Source of the DNA: Nitrososphaerales archaeon
GTDB lineage: Archaea; Thermoproteota; Nitrososphaeria; Nitrososphaerales; CADDZS01
Assembly: GCA_030043455.1 (NCBI GenBank)
Contig: JASHXQ010000102.1
Span: 1 to 7,739, forward strand
Direction of reading: 5' to 3'
DNA: 7,739 bases
In this document: one piece after another, positions 6,450 to 7,739 of the stretch
How the letters are laid out: every line of letters begins with the position of its first letter
Position numbering within the stretch: position 1 is the first letter of the stretch
Notes under the pieces: model-generated
Databases searched by the model: none
The model's input: only the letters and a program-made list of their open reading frames with translations
What the model was told of the DNA's origin: nothing
Program-made: the position numbers and the translations under genes

Positions 6450-7472
6450 TCAGATACTACTGGGCTTCTCGGCTTCAATTGTGGCCTTTAGCTCCGTCGT
6501 AACCGAGTGCTTTCCGGAAATCTTGAGTCCATCATCATACCCACGCTTTTTCGCGACATCGTTGGGGAGGCTCGTAGCGGGTTCGAGAGCTATATTCCAA
6601 GCTCCACCGTAGTACGGGTAATCGGGCTGGTTGTAGTCCTGCCAAAACCACAGCCAGGGAAAGATTTGTGGATCCCAATCTAACCTGAAGGTCAGGCCTA
6701 GACCGGGATTCTTTAGAGCATACCAGCCTTCCTTCATCCTCACAAAACAAGTCTCCTCGACGACGAGATCTCGCGGTGGTATCCGGCTCAGATCGATGGT
6801 TCCATCCTTTCGAGATCTCACTGAGGGCCATGGATATTTCCCCTCGGCGATTCGACCGTGGGGATTTATTCCTTCGAAATTCTCGACCTCGCTTCCCGGG
6901 GGAAGACTGATCGCATCGTCGGGACTCAGAAAGGGTTCTCCGAAAGATGGGTGCTGCAACCAGAAAAATTCGAGAGCCTGTGGACTCGAGTTGGAGAGCG
7001 TTTCGCTAAGCTGCAGCATCGCGGAATCACTTTCGATCCTGACGGTCTTTTCGATTGCAAAAGGATATCTCACGCCCTCGACTCTGAGCACCGCCGAGGC
7101 TGCACTACCCTCGGCCTCGAGGACTTCTCCACTCCAGCGCATGACTGGTGATTCTCCATGAGTCCCGTATTTGGCTCCTCGGTGCTCCTGGGGCCCGTTA
7201 CCTATGACGGGAAGGGCATCCTGCCAGCCTCCGCCGTACAGATCGTTGAAGCTTGATTCCGGGGTGGAGATCGAAGGGACGTACTCCGCCGGATTGATGT
7301 GGCCCTGTGGCGCGTGCCAGAGGAGATCGAGATCGAGAGGCTTGTACTTCAACTCGATCATGTCCCCACCCTTGTCCAGAAGGAACACTATCCGGAGCAA
7401 GGGGTTTTCCAAAACGAGAGTTCTCATTCCCTTGTAGTGCCAGTCGAGAGTGGCACGAGCTTTTCCTGTCAA
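6450..7472 (-). CDS. Aldose 1-epimerase/DUF4432-like protein (galactose mutarotase fold)
   Basis: The 340-residue length fits aldose 1-epimerases. The sequence has the beta-sandwich pattern of the mutarotase-like superfamily, with LLRIVFLLDKGGDMIELKYK near the N-terminus (25-44), GGGWQDALP (80-88), H105 in YGTHGESP, H174 in FWLQHPSFGEPFL, and E297 in WNIALEPATSLP. Two histidines and a C-terminal glutamate correspond in order to the acid/base set of galactose mutarotase, though I have only matched them by eye. The role would be interconverting sugar anomers or binding a sugar derivative in the cytosol; DUF4432 members are mostly uncharacterised. The start is TTG at 7472, with an in-frame stop at 7488-7490. 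The first internal ATG is codon 16 (7427), which would still retain the first strand, so the start is uncertain. It is divergent from a short-chain dehydrogenase 125 bp away, which hints at a sugar oxidation pathway. Confidence 0.78.
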   Translation of the reverse strand: MTGKARATLDWHYKGMRTLVLENPLLRIVFLLDKGGDMIELKYKPLDLDLLWHAPQGHINPAEYVPSISTPESSFNDLYGGGWQDALPVIGNGPQEHRGAKYGTHGESPVMRWSGEVLEAEGSAASAVLRVEGVRYPFAIEKTVRIESDSAMLQLSETLSNSSPQALEFFWLQHPSFGEPFLSPDDAISLPPGSEVENFEGINPHGRIAEGKYPWPSVRSRKDGTIDLSRIPPRDLVVEETCFVRMKEGWYALKNPGLGLTFRLDWDPQIFPWLWFWQDYNQPDYPYYGGAWNIALEPATSLPNDVAKKRGYDDGLKISGKHSVTTELKATIEAEKPSSI

Positions 7473-7597
7473 CTCAGAGGATCGCTTTCAGCCGAGCTTG
7501 ATGTAACTTGTGGTCTCGCATCACTCCAAAAATTTCTATCTGAAGAATGTGCTTGCTCAAAAACTGATAAGAAGACGACTCCGGAACTCGAAGGCTC
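7473..7597. promoter_or_regulatory. Divergent promoter region between epimerase-like gene and dehydrogenase
   Basis: These 125 bases must hold the promoters of both flanking genes. AAAAATTT (7529-7536) is the most AT-rich block and could serve either strand as a TATA element, giving leadered messages. TGATAAGA (7565-7572) lies 26-33 bases before the dehydrogenase ATG, the right distance for a leaderless start. A single TGTAAC (7502-7507) matches one arm of the repeat near 2450, but there is no partner arm. No convincing palindrome or Shine-Dalgarno was seen. Confidence 0.35.
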
Positions 7598-7739
7598 ATG
7601 TCAGACTTTGGTTCTCAACTCTTGGGTTTGTCCGGGAAAGCAGCTATCGTGACCGGAGGTGCTCGGGGTATCGGTCGTGCAGAGGCGAAACTCTTCTCCA
7701 AACTCGGGGTGAACGTGGTGGCGGTGGATCTGCATTTTG
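7598..7739 (+). CDS. Short-chain dehydrogenase/reductase, N-terminal part (runs off right edge)
   Basis: Forty-seven codons are present from an ATG. GKAAIVTGGARGIGRAEAKL (13-32) is the first Rossmann strand, the classical-SDR nucleotide loop TGxxxGIG (T19-G26) and the following helix. VNVVAVDLHF (38-47) is the second strand ending in D44. An aspartate at this place usually selects NAD(H) over NADP(H). The catalytic Tyr/Lys and the substrate part lie outside the window, so the reaction (commonly oxidation of a sugar or secondary alcohol) cannot be assigned. It is divergent from the epimerase-like gene, and the two may share a pathway. The start is supported by the family's usual short N-terminal lead before the first strand. 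Confidence 0.88.
   Translation, partial: MSDFGSQLLGLSGKAAIVTGGARGIGRAEAKLFSKLGVNVVAVDLHF

Noticed and set aside
6796..7652. Plus-strand frames opposite the epimerase-like gene and into the dehydrogenase start
   Set aside because: They are shadows of the minus-strand gene. The one ending at 7652 overlaps the dehydrogenase in another frame and has no family features.

Overview
The window carries seven protein genes, two of them cut by the window edges, and no RNA gene, CRISPR array or insertion sequence that I can recognise. It looks archaeal. Intergenic gaps are short and there is little clear Shine-Dalgarno signal. Four of the seven open frames begin at TTG or GTG. The regulator joins a winged helix to a substrate-binding-protein fold, and a secreted Ser/Thr/Asn/Gly-rich protein has several N-glycosylation sequons. 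Base composition is roughly balanced rather than strongly AT- or GC-rich. A heterotrophic archaeon of the Thermoplasmata or of the ammonia-oxidiser-related Thermoproteota would fit, but this is inference; no marker gene settles the lineage.

Left part (1-4052): one locus laid out around a 55-bp divergent promoter region. Leftward run a cytoplasmic regulator (winged helix plus NMT1/SsuA-type ligand-binding domain) and then the first 415 codons of a thiamine-diphosphate enzyme of the acetolactate synthase/benzoylformate decarboxylase superfamily. Rightward runs a 12-helix APC-superfamily permease. Between regulator and permease lies a perfect 16-bp palindrome, with a second, spaced inverted repeat next to it. 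The reading I favour is a ligand-sensing, LysR-like (but not LysR-homologous) control unit for import of an organic compound by the permease and its cleavage or carboligation by the ThDP enzyme. The compound cannot be told from the sequence.

Middle part (4053-6449): a gamma-glutamylcyclotransferase-fold protein converges on the permease. A 316-bp non-coding stretch follows, then a secreted or membrane-anchored surface protein whose central region I do not recognise and whose C-terminus looks Ig-like. A strong hairpin lies just after that gene.

Right part (6450-7739): an aldose-1-epimerase/DUF4432-like protein runs leftward. It is divergent from the first 47 codons of a short-chain dehydrogenase that runs off the right edge. 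Together they suggest sugar interconversion and oxidation, which is inference from families and adjacency.
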